This document shows positions 52,080 through 63,380 of a stretch of DNA of 64,000 nucleotides, piece by piece. Under the pieces are notes generated by a model that made no database searches, had not been told where the DNA came from, and worked only from the letters and a program-made list of their open reading frames with translations. The stretch lies in NCBI GenBank assembly GCA_028551475.1, contig CM052358.1, forward strand, positions 13,313,938 to 13,377,937, written 5' to 3'. Positions within the stretch are counted from its first letter, which is position 1, and each line of letters starts with the position of its first letter. This DNA is from Casuarina equisetifolia. Lineage: Eukaryota > Streptophyta > Magnoliopsida > Fagales > Casuarinaceae. The position numbers and the translations under genes are program-made.

Positions 52080-53995
52080 GCTCAAAATCAAACATTAACT
52101 TTTTCTCAGAATGATTCAATTTGTGAAAAGCCCCATGAATTAGACCTTGGCCTTCTCCCAAGTACTTCCTCAATTTTCTTAGGCATTGTCTATCTTGGTT
52201 CCTTCATCTAATTATATCTTTTAGTTCGATAGCATATCATTTTAAAGAGACACACCAATGTTGGCTCCTTGCTATTGCATTATTAGTATTTGTTCACACA
52301 ATTTTGTTACTAACCTTGGCTCTATCACATTGGTTCTATATTTATTTTGTAAAGTAGTTTTGACATTTGATAGGATTGCAATTGTTTCCTTTTTGAGACA
52401 TGAAACATCATGTTATCTAGAGGGCTACTAAATACTGTCTTTAGAGTGCATAAATCTAATCTTTTCAATCTTTAGAAGGATTGTTAACAATTTTTTTCTC
52501 ATGGTCGTGTTTAAATTTGGTTATTTTCCCGACTTCAAAGCAATATTGCACACTTTTGTTATGAAGAAACTAGCGAGGCATAACTAGAAGCGCTGCATAT
52601 GTGTAAAGGATAGGTGGTGAGAATTGGGTTTCTATACCTTTTTGTTACTCTAGGGGAGATTGAGGTGCTTATAGCTGATAGTTCTACCTCAAAGTGGGAA
52701 GTCATCAAAGTTTCTTTCCTGGATGTGTATAATTCGGTTATTTACTCAACTTCTTGCATGAGTGTGGTCATTTGCATATCCAATAAACTTGAAATGACAT
52801 TGCTAGACTATTTTCATGGAAGGACAATTTGCCGAGAGGATAGGTAGATATTGTTGGCGGTCTCTTTCTTTCTTGTCAACTACATTGGAGTATCTTTTGA
52901 TCACTGTAGTGGAGATTTAGGCACCTATTAAGGGGCTAGGACAAATCTTTATTGTTGGCTGGGTGAGGACAAATCTTGAGTATTTGATAATCCAACAATT
53001 AGGATTTACAGTTGAGCTTCTATTATCTAAAGCTAACAATTCAACAAATTCTAATGCGCTTTGAATTGGACCTTGGTCTTGTCTTAGAACGATTCAATCT
53101 TTGCAAAGCCTTGTGTTCGTCTAACTTGGCTTTTTAGTCTGATTATATCTTTTAGTTCCTTACCAAATCATTTTAGAGAGATGCACCCATCTTAGCTTCT
53201 TATTATTGCATTATTAGTATCTATTTAAATAATTTTGGTAAAAATTGGTCCATTAACCTTTTTTTTTAATATTACAACACACATATCTAACTCATGCACT
53301 TAAGGTGTAAAACTTTAAACCTTACAATTAGAATCTATATTAATTCAAGATTAAGTTAGCTGGTTAAGTAACCCATTAACATTGGGTTTGTCACATTGGT
53401 TCTCATGTTAATTTTGTGAATTTTTTTTATTTTTTTATATCTGATAGGCTTGCAATCATTTTCCTTTTCAAGACATGAGAGATCACGTTATTTAGGGGGT
53501 CACTAAATACTACCTTTAGTGAGTCCATACTCTAAACTTTCAACCCTTAGAAGGATTGTTGAGGCTTGCATTTTTTTTCCATTAAGTCAAAAAAGTTATT
53601 TCTCCTAGCTATGAATAAATTTAGTTGTTTTCTTAACTTCAAAGCAATATTGCACTCTATTGGTGAGGCATAACTATTGTCAAGAGAATAGGTAGACATA
53701 ATTGAGTTTCTATACCTCTTTGTTACTATTGGAGATTGAGGTGTTTCCAGTAGACGGTTCTATGTTAGTAAAGTGAAAAGTCAATAGAGTTCCTTTCTTG
53801 AATGCTTATACACGGTTATTTACTCAATTTCTTAAATAAGTGTGGTCATTTGCATATTCAACAAACTTGAAATGGCATTGGTAGACTATTTGCATGGAAG
53901 GATAGTTTACCCAGAGGGTAGGTAGATATTGTTAGGAGTCTCTTTCTCTCTTCTCAACTACATTAGAATATCTTTTGATCACTACAGAAACACAA
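52080..53995. repeat. Imperfect direct duplication, ~0.9 kb units
   Basis: Unit 1 (about 52080-52945) and unit 2 (about 53020-53995) share a long ordered series of phrases: TTATATCTTTTAGTTC, TATTGCATTATTAGTAT, TTAGAAGGATTGTT, TTCAAAGCAATATTGCAC, TTTCTATACCT, TTTACTCAA, TAGATATTGTT, and TATCTTTTGATCACT. Identity is broken by many indels. The only longer ORF, 52614-52847, is not conserved in unit 2. The sequence may be an unrecognised non-coding element duplicated in place. Confidence 0.75.
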
Positions 53996-54845
53996 AGATC
54001 ATGAATATTGTCCAAGCACTTGCGATTCATGACGCTAAAGGATGACCACTTGAGTGGTGGAGGTGAGCCGTCCTTGTTATTAGCAATGACTTTAATTAGA
54101 TTACATTTTTAAAAATATTTTTATTTGTTTATATTTCTATTAGTCCAAAATGAGTAGATATGACTGAGTAAAATGATTCGTAATCTATTCTTTTATACTA
54201 TATTTAAATTCTAATTTCGATGTGTTATTTCATAAGCCCATCGGGAGAAGACAATTCTCTCTTGGCCACTGCTTTTTGGACGCCTTACCGTATTAAATAT
54301 CGCTGGTGAGGGTCTGGGAAGAATAGATATTGCTCCTCTGCAAGCCTGCCTTCGTTAACAGGCCCTGGGAATCTTCTAATCTCAAATAGTAATTTTGGGG
54401 AACCACAGGTGCAAGGATGTCGGGGCAGGGGCCTTGAAGGGAATGTTACAATCGCTAAAGGCAGGAATCAAAGTCACAAACAAGTCTGACTTGATATCAT
54501 TCTGAAAGTGAATCTTACCTCCAAAAGAGGAATTTCAACGAAACACTGCAGGAAAGTGAATTCGAGGGAACTGTTTCCTAAAAAACAAAACACACGGACA
54601 AAAAAGAAAGGAATTTTGGGAACAGCTAAATGCCAAATCCAAGCAATCACACCTTTGTACAACTACAGAACTTCATTTGTAGGTGGGAGTTGCAGCCTGA
54701 CGCTTCGGTAGAACTGAATTACAAGCTTCTGTTCTCTTGCTTGCTTAATAAGGTTTAAACCTGACTCAATTACTTCCTCATTTGTAATCTTCAAGCGCTA
54801 ATCTGGCACAGACTTCCTCTTTATAGAAGAAAGCTGACAAGAAGT
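53996..54845. other. Intergenic, downstream of BAHD gene 1
   Basis: No gene is supported. The part just below 54846 is probably the 3' UTR of the minus-strand BAHD gene. Confidence 0.45.
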
Positions 54846-56171
54846 TCATGTGATTAATGCCTCGTTGAACTCTGCATCCTCCGCCATAGCTTGTAATGTC
54901 TGAGGCGAGAGGCAAGCTTCAAAGTCCATACTTCCTTCCTGTGGCCCAGGAAACACAGTTAACTTCCCATCATACTTGTTCCCAACACCACTTCGCACTG
55001 CCAGGGGTCTTCCCCATCCGAAGTCATTACCGTACACATTGAATCGCGGCGAGCTTCCTGTCAACAATTTATTACTTGACATGTGGCTAACTTTATAAAT
55101 ACAAGGGGTTTTGTTCCAATCCACCAAAAACTTCCGAACTTCTTGGGCTGTTTGAGAAGCAACCATCTTGTATATCTGCCAAGCGGCCCAGCCTAGTCCG
55201 TGCTCAAGAAGATCGCCTGCATTGGCCACCACGTCCACAAGCAGGCTCGTGTTTCCCAGATACTCTTCTGGCAACGGTGGCTGTAATCTTCGCCGCGCTC
55301 CGACAACTACAACGTAGCAAACCTCTTTCTCGGTGTTGAGACGCCGGCCGCGAACCACAGACCGCCAAAGATGAGCCAGAACAGCTTGAAGGGACGAGAT
55401 CTTGTTGGTGCCCAATTCAGTATTTGCTTTTGCTTTAAGTTCTTGGATTTTCTGCTTTGGAAAGTGAAATACTCGTTGTTGTAGGGCTGGAGAAATGGAT
55501 ACGTCTTGAATATCTCTTCGCTGGAAAGGAATACGAAGCGGAAGATCCATAACACCATCAAGAAAACTCGAACCTATGATTGGAGGAGAGTGAGATGTAG
55601 TCTCAGAACCCCTCGAGATCCCGGACCAGGTATTAAAGAAACGCCAGAACGAGGTGCCGTCCGCAACGCTGTGATTTAAAGTACAACCCACGAAGATACC
55701 ATCCGTGAGCTCTGTCACCTGCACTGCCAGCAACGGCTTGGAAACACCTTCGTAGTTCGGCACAGTATTCATCAAAAAGAAGGAGTTGACGATGTCGGGA
55801 ACATAGACGGGCGCAAGGATGTCGGCGATGGTCACACCATCTGCCACTGCATGGACGAACTGGGCTCCAAGGTTATTGCAGTCGACAGAGAAAAAGGCGG
55901 TCTTATCATCGTTTTCAACCATGACGAGGCGACCGGCGAGAGGATAGAAAATGTCCAGTGTGCGGGACAGAGAGGTCTTTAGGTGCTCAATGAAACTGCC
56001 TTCTAGTTTTTCTTCCTGTGACGGTGTAGGTTTGAGGAAGAGAAGGCCCTTTTGGATGTGGTCAACAACGAGGAGTTGAAGATCCCATGGAGTCAGTTCA
56101 ACCTTTCGGATCGACTCACTGGGACTTGCTGGCCGAATAGTACTCTCCGATATGAAGCGAATGTCCGTCAT
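54846..56171 (-). CDS. BAHD (HXXXD) acyltransferase 1, At5g67150-like
   Basis: Intronless gene of 441 residues, a normal BAHD length. BAHD enzymes transfer acyl groups from acyl-CoA to alcohols or amines in specialised metabolism, usually in the cytosol. The catalytic motif HSVADG (H167, D171) and the structural motif DFGWG (383-387) are both intact. Another usual feature, the LTPWDLQLL start strand, is present near residues 27-35. I use the ATG at 56171, giving MTDIRFIS, because the paralogue starts with MGGIRLIS at the same point; the open frame continues upstream without an ATG. It resembles the Arabidopsis At5g67150/At5g67160 (EPS1) and At3g50280-type clade. The acyl donor and acceptor cannot be read from sequence. 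Confidence 0.93.
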   Translation of the reverse strand: MTDIRFISESTIRPASPSESIRKVELTPWDLQLLVVDHIQKGLLFLKPTPSQEEKLEGSFIEHLKTSLSRTLDIFYPLAGRLVMVENDDKTAFFSVDCNNLGAQFVHAVADGVTIADILAPVYVPDIVNSFFLMNTVPNYEGVSKPLLAVQVTELTDGIFVGCTLNHSVADGTSFWRFFNTWSGISRGSETTSHSPPIIGSSFLDGVMDLPLRIPFQRRDIQDVSISPALQQRVFHFPKQKIQELKAKANTELGTNKISSLQAVLAHLWRSVVRGRRLNTEKEVCYVVVVGARRRLQPPLPEEYLGNTSLLVDVVANAGDLLEHGLGWAAWQIYKMVASQTAQEVRKFLVDWNKTPCIYKVSHMSSNKLLTGSSPRFNVYGNDFGWGRPLAVRSGVGNKYDGKLTVFPGPQEGSMDFEACLSPQTLQAMAEDAEFNEALIT

Positions 56172-56201
56172 CTTTGCTTTCTGCAAGACCGGAAAACCCA
56201 A

Positions 56202-58019
56202 AAGACTCAGGGAATTACGAATGAGCTCCCTTATCCTAACTAGACTCGGCTAATTAAAAAAAAATGGGGCATCCTGTTTGTACTCTCTTGATTTTCTTAG
56301 GATTTCATCACCTGTCACAGTCCACGAAAGTACATTTTTTTGTCTTTACAAAACGTTGAAAGCATTATTTATGAATAAACGCTAGCTTTTGAATTGATAA
56401 GAACAATTCATATTTAAATATTATTTAATAGTTTTATCTTTTCATTATTAATAGAGATTTTGAAAAGTCAACAGTAACTTTCAAGACGTTTTTGACTTTT
56501 ACCCAACAGTTAATTAAGAACGATAGTATTTTTTTTTTAGTAGTTATCACATAGTATTTGACTGTAAAATTTTCATAAAATTTACAGAATAAAAAACACA
56601 AAAAATTACAAGCCTTTGAAAGAATCCGATATCACCTCAAAAGCACCCCATCTCATAGGCTTTCGGGACTTTTCTAGAATTCTCATAATTTGTAATTATG
56701 TTTTGTAGGAAAATTGATTCTTTAGCGTTTGACATTCTAATGAAAAAATATCTATAAAATCTAAGCAGAAAGTTTTGTTAGAAAAGGGTTCATTTAAACA
56801 AAAATTGACAATGGAGATTGTTTGATCACTTCAAAACTCTCTGTCTCTCTGTACTTCAATAAATTTGGGATGAAATTTTGAGATCGATATAAAATATTGT
56901 AAAGGCATAGACTCAAATTTAAAAGGCATGATTATAGTGATTTGCTGACCTTATGGCATAGACCTGGAATCTAATATTTAATTTGCAACTTGTGGTACCT
57001 AACAAGTATTACACGACGAAATCCAAAGAATAAAACAGCAGATTACGTTTGCAAAACCATTTTTTAGTTGTTAAAGTATTGGGTAGTAGGAATGACTCTT
57101 GGGACTTTCACTGAAGATGTACTAGAATGCACTGCACAATAATTGTCCATAAAGTCATACTCTCAAAAAAAAAAAAAAAAACAAAGTTAAAGAAATTGCT
57201 CTTTTATGATCAACTACTGAAATGGGGGTTGCATCGTTATAATTATAGATAAAGCAAATTAAAGCAATCACGGGGGACCTAATTGTGCTGTATCTTGTGC
57301 TTAATTATTACAACGTATCTAGGAATTTAGAAAAATAAATATTTTTTTATGAAGTTGTTTGGTTCTTTTATCTTTTGGTAATTAGTTCACGTGAAGCACG
57401 AGTCTGTGATCTCTAGCAAAGACTTAACCCTTGCTACGATAAATCTTTCCAAGAAAGTGGCCTCTACCAAATTCCAATCTTTTTGACCGTAAAATATGTT
57501 CAACGAACAAGATCAATGGGACTAGACCTAAAGCATGATTGCATTATGCAAATACCATCTTGTGATCCCTTCACCGACATTTTGTCCACCAATCTTTCTG
57601 AAGAGAAAGAGTCAAGAAAAGTTGTACCTTCTTTTAGTTAGAACCCTCCAGCACGAGTCAGTGTTTTGATGATTCATGATTGAAAGGAAACGAGGAATTT
57701 TGAAAAGAAATTTGAAAGTAATAATGTTAAAGTGTACACCCAGTGATCTAGGTGACTATTAGTAGTAATTAACATAATGACGACAATTGAACACATCGCA
57801 AATGAAGTTCAATCATTTATAAATTGCTTATACTGTATTTAATAACAAACATCATTCATTACATTTCTTCAAACGTTTATCTCACAATAAATGCAAACAC
57901 GACAGAAAGATTCTGGAGAAATAGAATAATTAGATGTAGGACCAGCAAAAACCAACACGCATATCCAGTGTTCAGCTAAGTAAATCCTGCAAAATTTGTT
58001 CGTATAGAAGAAACGAATC
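56202..58019. other. AT-rich intergenic DNA, promoter side of BAHD 1
   Basis: No ORF of interest and no clear element; includes poly-A runs such as 57165-57181. The first few hundred bases presumably hold the promoter of the BAHD gene at 54846-56171. Confidence 0.45.
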
Positions 58020-58021
58020 AA

Positions 58022-58262
58022 GTTCATGTGGTCGCAGCCTTCCTATACTATGCAACTATCTGCCATAGCATGTCTATCGTCTAAGGCATAAGGCAGGCTT
58101 CAAAATCAAAGCTAACCTCATCCTTCCAGGAAACACACTGAATATATATTCCATGAAGCTCTTCCCAAGGCTGCAGCTATAGAGTTCCCCAGTTCTTCTG
58201 GTGTCTTTGAAACCAGCACATTGTTTATGGACCAAGCTGCTATTCAACACCTAGATAAAAGC
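58022..58262 (-). pseudogene. BAHD acyltransferase 3'-end relic
   Basis: On the minus strand, after a stop, the frame reads AAWSINNVLVSKTPEEL, parallel to the AAWQIYKMVASQTAQEV region of BAHD 1. Further on, VFPG, then after a frame change VSFDFEACLMP, a stop, and TIDM match the family ending VFPG...SMDFEACLSPQTL. The DFGWG segment between them is missing. The flanking AAGTTCATGTG near 58021-58031 also matches the sequence just below the stop of BAHD 1 (54842-54852). This is a decayed third copy in the cluster. Confidence 0.8.
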
Positions 58263-59479
58263 CCATTTAATATAAATAGATTTATAACATCAATTTGGAC
58301 CTGTGCAAGGCCTGACTGAGGGCTGCAATCAACAGGAGCTGCTTGACTCTACCACTTTATTCAAGAGCCACCTGTAGTTTTCAAACTAACGAATTTAGTG
58401 ATGATGATGGAGTCCTTTGACAACCCATTCACCCTTGTAAATATAACTTAAAAGGAGATCCTCATATCTCATCTTTTTCTCTCATTAAAACGGGTTGTCA
58501 ATCCTCACAATTACCATGGAAGGTCATCGGAGCACCCCTATCACCGTGACCTACCATGACCTACCATGACATGGGAAAAGATATTCAGGGATTCTCCTAT
58601 TGTTATGACCATGTCTACAATGGTTGGGACGAGGTATAGGAAGCTTCTTTTACCATTTCCAAAAAAAAAAATTTCCTTTTTTTTTTTTAAAAAAGAAATA
58701 TATTGATATAACATGGATGCATTTATAAAAACGTTTTATACTTGTGGGATTTTTTTATTTTATATATTGCAAATAAACATGTAAACCAAGTTTTTCACTG
58801 TTGGGAAATCCGTTGAATTTTTCAATAAAGAGATAAACGAAGTAGACAAGTGTATCCTCTTCAGCCAAGATTAAAATTGAATGATTTTTTCTACTTGGAA
58901 TCGACAGAAGATTTTGAGTTTGAAAGATATGAAGGTATATTTAGGATACCATTGATTGCAAGTAAAGAATATTCCAAAATCCTTGTCCACTAAATCGTTA
59001 CAAAATTAAGGATGGCCGATGTTGTATGTCTGAATTAAGAAGATGACAATCTCACTACACTAGATCAGCTCGGCTTTTGCATATTCAGCAACTAGAAGAA
59101 CTACTTAATTGTGCTAGATTGAAGAGGACAATAAGAAATGTGAAAGGCTCAATTCACATCTCTTCAAAAAAAACTTTATTAAATAAAGGAAATATTCAAA
59201 TTTATAAAACATATCATTTATAACTTCTTCTCCAATGTAAGACTTTATTGTTTAATAAAAAATTCTTTATTCTCACAGCTTAACTTTTTTAGAAGAGCTG
59301 TGTAAGATATACTAGAATAACCCATATAGGTGGGATTAAATCTTAGAACATTGATTGTAAGGAATTAATTGATAAAACTGAAAAACCAGATGAGTAATAG
59401 ATCAAATCTCACATTATAGGAGGCTTTTTCTAATATTTCGTAAAGTTTAGTTAAGGTATTCTGCAACGAACAACAGTAA
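58263..59479. other. AT-rich intergenic DNA
   Basis: No coding signal. A short tandem GACCTACCAT occurs near 58550-58568, and poly-A/poly-T runs lie near 58661-58690. Confidence 0.45.
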
Positions 59480-59860
59480 TTACTGAGGACGTGGCATATA
59501 TGTGGTCAATTCAGTTGCCAGCTCATCCATTCTGTTGTAAAGTCATTCATTCTGTCGTCAAGTTGTTAATTCTGTTAATGAGACTGTTAGCCGTTAAGGC
59601 AATAGTTAGATAGCTCAGTTAACATTCTGTTACGGGCTCCTTACTGCTGTTGTTGTTGTTGTTGTTGTTTAAAGTTGTATGCGGTGCATTTTAATGAGTG
59701 GCAGCATTAGAAATAAAGCAGGAAGTAAGGGTATAAATAGTGAGGAGGGGTCATTGAGTCGGATATCTGAGATTTGTAATCAATTGAATGAAAAGGGAGG
59801 TTGGAATTCCCTCAAAGAATTCCTTTTGTTGAATTTCTCTTCTATCTGTCCAAAATAGGT
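59480..59860 (+). mobile_element. Possible LTR relic with TATA box
   Basis: A block with repeated ATTCTGTTG-like phrases (59517-59580), a GTT microsatellite (59649-59670), a TATAAATAG box at 59733-59741, and a pyrimidine-rich tail looks like a retroelement U3-R-U5 region. No terminal repeats, target duplication or primer-binding site could be defined, so this is tentative. Confidence 0.35.
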
Positions 59861-61557
59861 AAGAGAAATAGGTATAATCGTTCCTTTGATCCGCTGCTAA
59901 ACTTCTCTGTCCATAGGCCAGTGACTAGATCAGTATCTAACTCACTTCCTAATCCTTTGGATCGTTCCATATTCGTTATGGCGTGGATGCAACTGTGAGA
60001 TAACGGAATCTTTGGCAAACTAGATACGACAAAATTTGGCTTAAAAGGAGAAAAGAAAAGAAGACTTGGAATTGACAAAAGCAAGAATTGAAAAGGCGTG
60101 TTCCGTGTAAAGCGATAAGTACCAGCTTCGCGTAATTCGCTCGTGATTGGATTGGTTCATACGTGGCGATGAATTCTCAATGTGGTCCGGAATCAATATT
60201 AGACAATTGCTCATCCTATCGGAACTCTTTAGTGGTCGTTAAATCAAAACCACTCATCTTCACACAACAACGACTAAAGATACGTGTCGTACATTCTTCT
60301 GCTGCATTGTTTGCGACCATGCTTCTTCTGTCGCTGTATCTGTCTCTCTCTTTTTCTTTCTCGCTTTCTCGGGTTGAAGTCATTGAACTTAGAATAAACG
60401 TGTCATGCATGAACTCCCATGGCTGACAATGATGCCAAAGGAATCCAATCCCTGAATACGCAAACAAAGAATTGACGTTCTGGTTAGCGGTTTCCACAAG
60501 TTCTGCAGAGTCTAGTATTCTCCATCTCCTTTGGACGTGACGCAGAAACTGTGCAATCCGAATTTTCTCGGGTATAGTCTAGAGAAAACACATGCGATGG
60601 CTGTCTCCAATCCTCAAGTAATTTCGGGAGTGACGATGAAATGGAGGCGGATATCGTCTCGTATCTGTGTTCTTTGAAGTAATAACTAGAGAACCAGATA
60701 AAATGATTAGACATGAACTCCAAACAAAAAGAAAAGCATTATGTAGCATTTGCGACTTTAAGCTTACCGGAATCCTATTTCCGAAGTGGCATTCAATGAT
60801 ATTTACGTGGCATCTTTAGTATTATCTACTTCCATCTTCTTTTGTTAGAAACTTTTAGAAATTTCGCATTTCAGAAATTTTCACAGCAGTCTTCAATTAT
60901 TTGCAATGAATTGCTTACGCAATTGTCATTTGGCACATTATGACTAATGTTTGTATACAATTTTCAGAATCAGAAGAGATAAACCTTGTTAGAGTGTTAA
61001 AATATTCAGTCTCACATAAGGTAGGGCGACAGAAAAATCTGATTTTATAAGTTTTCGTTGACAATTTACTATTATACAGTTTTATATTTTAGATGGCCCT
61101 TTAATTTCTAATAAATCCAAACAATGGGTTTTTTTATCACTCGAAAGGATTTGGTGTCGGAATCAACTAGGAGATAGCAACTAAAACACGTTCTTGGATG
61201 TCGCTAAGTGGAACATTTTTATACGCATCTTCAAAAGTTGTCGTGTTTTACTTTAGTTGAAAGCCAAAAACAAAGTCGAAAGTATAAGCATACATGATGA
61301 TTAGGCGTCTATTATTGGTACATTAAGTTTTGGGAGACAAGACATTATATTGATGCGACTGGGTACTCGAAAATCCAGCTGCTATTACTTCAAAAAATTT
61401 CTATAAGTAGCATAACTCAGCTTGAGTTTGCACCATTTGTTAAAAAGCGAACCAGTCTGTTGAAGTTTTGATTCCACGTCCAATTCGACTCGAGCCACGT
61501 CTGCAGTGCAATAGTTTTTATAACTCCAGCGATAGGGCTTGCTGCACAGAAGCTAAA
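59861..61557. promoter_or_regulatory. Intergenic and upstream region of BAHD gene 2
   Basis: ORFs at 60163-60426 and 60216-60723 overlap on opposite strands and have no recognisable motif. A TATA-like CTATAAGTAG at 61401-61410 lies about 150 bases before the ATG at 61558 and is a plausible core promoter. Confidence 0.4.
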
Positions 61558-62880
61558 ATGGGAGGCATTCGACTCATCTCAACGAGCACGGTGAAAGCAG
61601 CGAGTCACAGGGAGAACTCAGCTCAAAGAATTGAGTTGACTCCATGGGATCTCCAGCTCCTTCTGGTAGATCCCATCCAGAAAGGACTCCTTTTCCACAA
61701 ACCCAAAACATCACAAGAACCAGAAAGCTCAGTAGTCCAACACCTTAGAACCTCGCTGTCCCGCACCCTGGACTTCTTCCCCCCACTAGTCGGCCGCCTT
61801 GCTACAACTCAAAATGACCACAACACCATCTCCTTTTTCATAGAGTGCAACAACTATGGAGCACAATTTGTGCACGCTGTAGCAAATGGTGTTACCGTTG
61901 CTAACATCCTTGAGCCTTTCTACGTTCCTCGACTTGTCCACTCCTTTTTCCCACTCAACGGAGTGCGAAACTTTGAAGGCATTTCTAAGCCCCTGCTCGG
62001 AGTCCAAGTCACAGAGCTTGTTGATGGCATCTTCATCGGTTGCACCATCAACCATACGGTTGCCGACGGCACGTCTTTTTGGCATTTTCTCAATTCCTGG
62101 TCCGAAATCTCTCGGGGTTTTGGCCAAATATCCAAACCTCCTGTTCTTAAACGTTGGTTCCTTAACGGTCATGACTGTCCTATCCGCATTCCTTTCCCAC
62201 TTGAAAAAGGACTTTTCGATACTTCCCCTCCACCAGAATTGAAAGAAAGAGTTTTTCATTTCACAAAAGAAGAAATTGCAAGACTTAAAGCAAAGGCCAA
62301 TGCTGAGATTGGCACCAACCGGATATCATCTTTGCAAGCAGTCTTAACTCATTTCTGGAGGTGTGTAATTCGCAGTCAAAATCTCGACCCCAATCAAGAA
62401 GCTTTTTACCGCTTGATGATAGGTGCTAGAGCAAGATTGCAGCCACCACTGCCTGAAGAATATTTTGGAAACGCGGTGCAGGTAGGGACCGTAGCTATCA
62501 AAGCAGGTGATCTACTTGAAAGCGGACTTGGGCATGCAGCTTGGGAAATGAACAAGACCGTAGCTTTCCATACAGACGAAAAGATTAGGAGCTCTTTGGA
62601 GTCTTGGGTAGAAAATCCTAGGCTACATACAGAGAGTAGCGTGGCCGGTAATGCGCTGGTCACTAGCAGCTCGCCGCGGTTCAATGTGTACGGGAACGAT
62701 TTTGGATGGGGAAGACCGGTGGCTGTGAGAAGCGGTGCTGGGAACAAGACTCACGGGAAGGTGACAGTTTTTCCTGGGGTGGAAGAAGGAACCATTACCA
62801 TTGAAGCTTGTCTTTCACCGGAGATATTGAAGGCTATGGGAAATCATTCGGAAATCATGGATGCTTTCATGTCTAATTAA
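61558..62880 (+). CDS. BAHD (HXXXD) acyltransferase 2, At5g67150/EPS1-like
   Basis: Intronless gene of 440 residues, divergently oriented from BAHD 1 and clearly paralogous along its whole length. The catalytic motif HTVADG (H166, D170) and DFGWG (381-385) are intact, so a normal acyltransferase mechanism is expected. The start is the ATG giving MGGIRLIS, aligned with BAHD 1; the frame is open for 30 codons upstream but has no ATG there. Paralogues share LTPWDLQLL, GAQFVHAV, KPLL.VQVTEL and SSPRFNVYGNDFGWGRP. The segment near residues 190-230 differs most between the two, so acceptor specificity may differ. Substrate is unknown. Confidence 0.93.
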   Translation: MGGIRLISTSTVKAASHRENSAQRIELTPWDLQLLLVDPIQKGLLFHKPKTSQEPESSVVQHLRTSLSRTLDFFPPLVGRLATTQNDHNTISFFIECNNYGAQFVHAVANGVTVANILEPFYVPRLVHSFFPLNGVRNFEGISKPLLGVQVTELVDGIFIGCTINHTVADGTSFWHFLNSWSEISRGFGQISKPPVLKRWFLNGHDCPIRIPFPLEKGLFDTSPPPELKERVFHFTKEEIARLKAKANAEIGTNRISSLQAVLTHFWRCVIRSQNLDPNQEAFYRLMIGARARLQPPLPEEYFGNAVQVGTVAIKAGDLLESGLGHAAWEMNKTVAFHTDEKIRSSLESWVENPRLHTESSVAGNALVTSSSPRFNVYGNDFGWGRPVAVRSGAGNKTHGKVTVFPGVEEGTITIEACLSPEILKAMGNHSEIMDAFMSN

Positions 62881-63380
62881 CTCATCCATGCAGTCAAAAA
62901 CACTTAACTTAGTATTTTATTTTGTGTGTGTTTCTCGTATCATGATAATGATATTCCAAATGTTACTTGCATATTTTCTCATATATTATCTAATAAATGG
63001 TTGTTTTTTCTCGTAAGTGTAAGAGTTATTGATCTGAACAAAAAAATACGGAATCTCAGCCACCTCAACGTCAACTTAAACTCCCATATGACCAACTTAA
63101 ATCAGCCGGCCAACTCAGCTTTTTGAAGTTAGGACAGTGGCACCCAACTCAGCAAAGGCTCACGGATTGGAAGTTATCTCCATGTCCAGAAGAAGATAAG
63201 CCTACCGCAAGTAGCATGTAGAGCCATCCAGTGTCCCACCAACTTTGGCCGTGAGTGCATCCAAAATATGCAGGAGATACACATGTCAGGATTGGGCGGT
63301 GGCCTTCACTAGATGGTATGGGAGCTCCTTATCTCCACCGTCCATGATGCAAGCCCCATAATGCAGATAAGTGAAGAGGT
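62881..63380. other. Intergenic between BAHD 2 and copia element
   Basis: Includes the 3' UTR of BAHD 2. The part from about 63120 may already be the U3 of the LTR described at 63381-64000, because it leads into a TATA box, but no LTR left end was found. Confidence 0.4.

Noticed and set aside
56172-56201. Ten-codon N-terminal extension of BAHD 1 (and 30 codons for BAHD 2 at 61468-61557)
   Set aside because: Both extensions begin at TTG and differ between paralogues, whereas the ATG positions align (MTDIRFIS, MGGIRLIS).
61786-62747. Minus-strand ORFs of 157 and 113 codons
   Set aside because: They are antisense shadows of BAHD 2.
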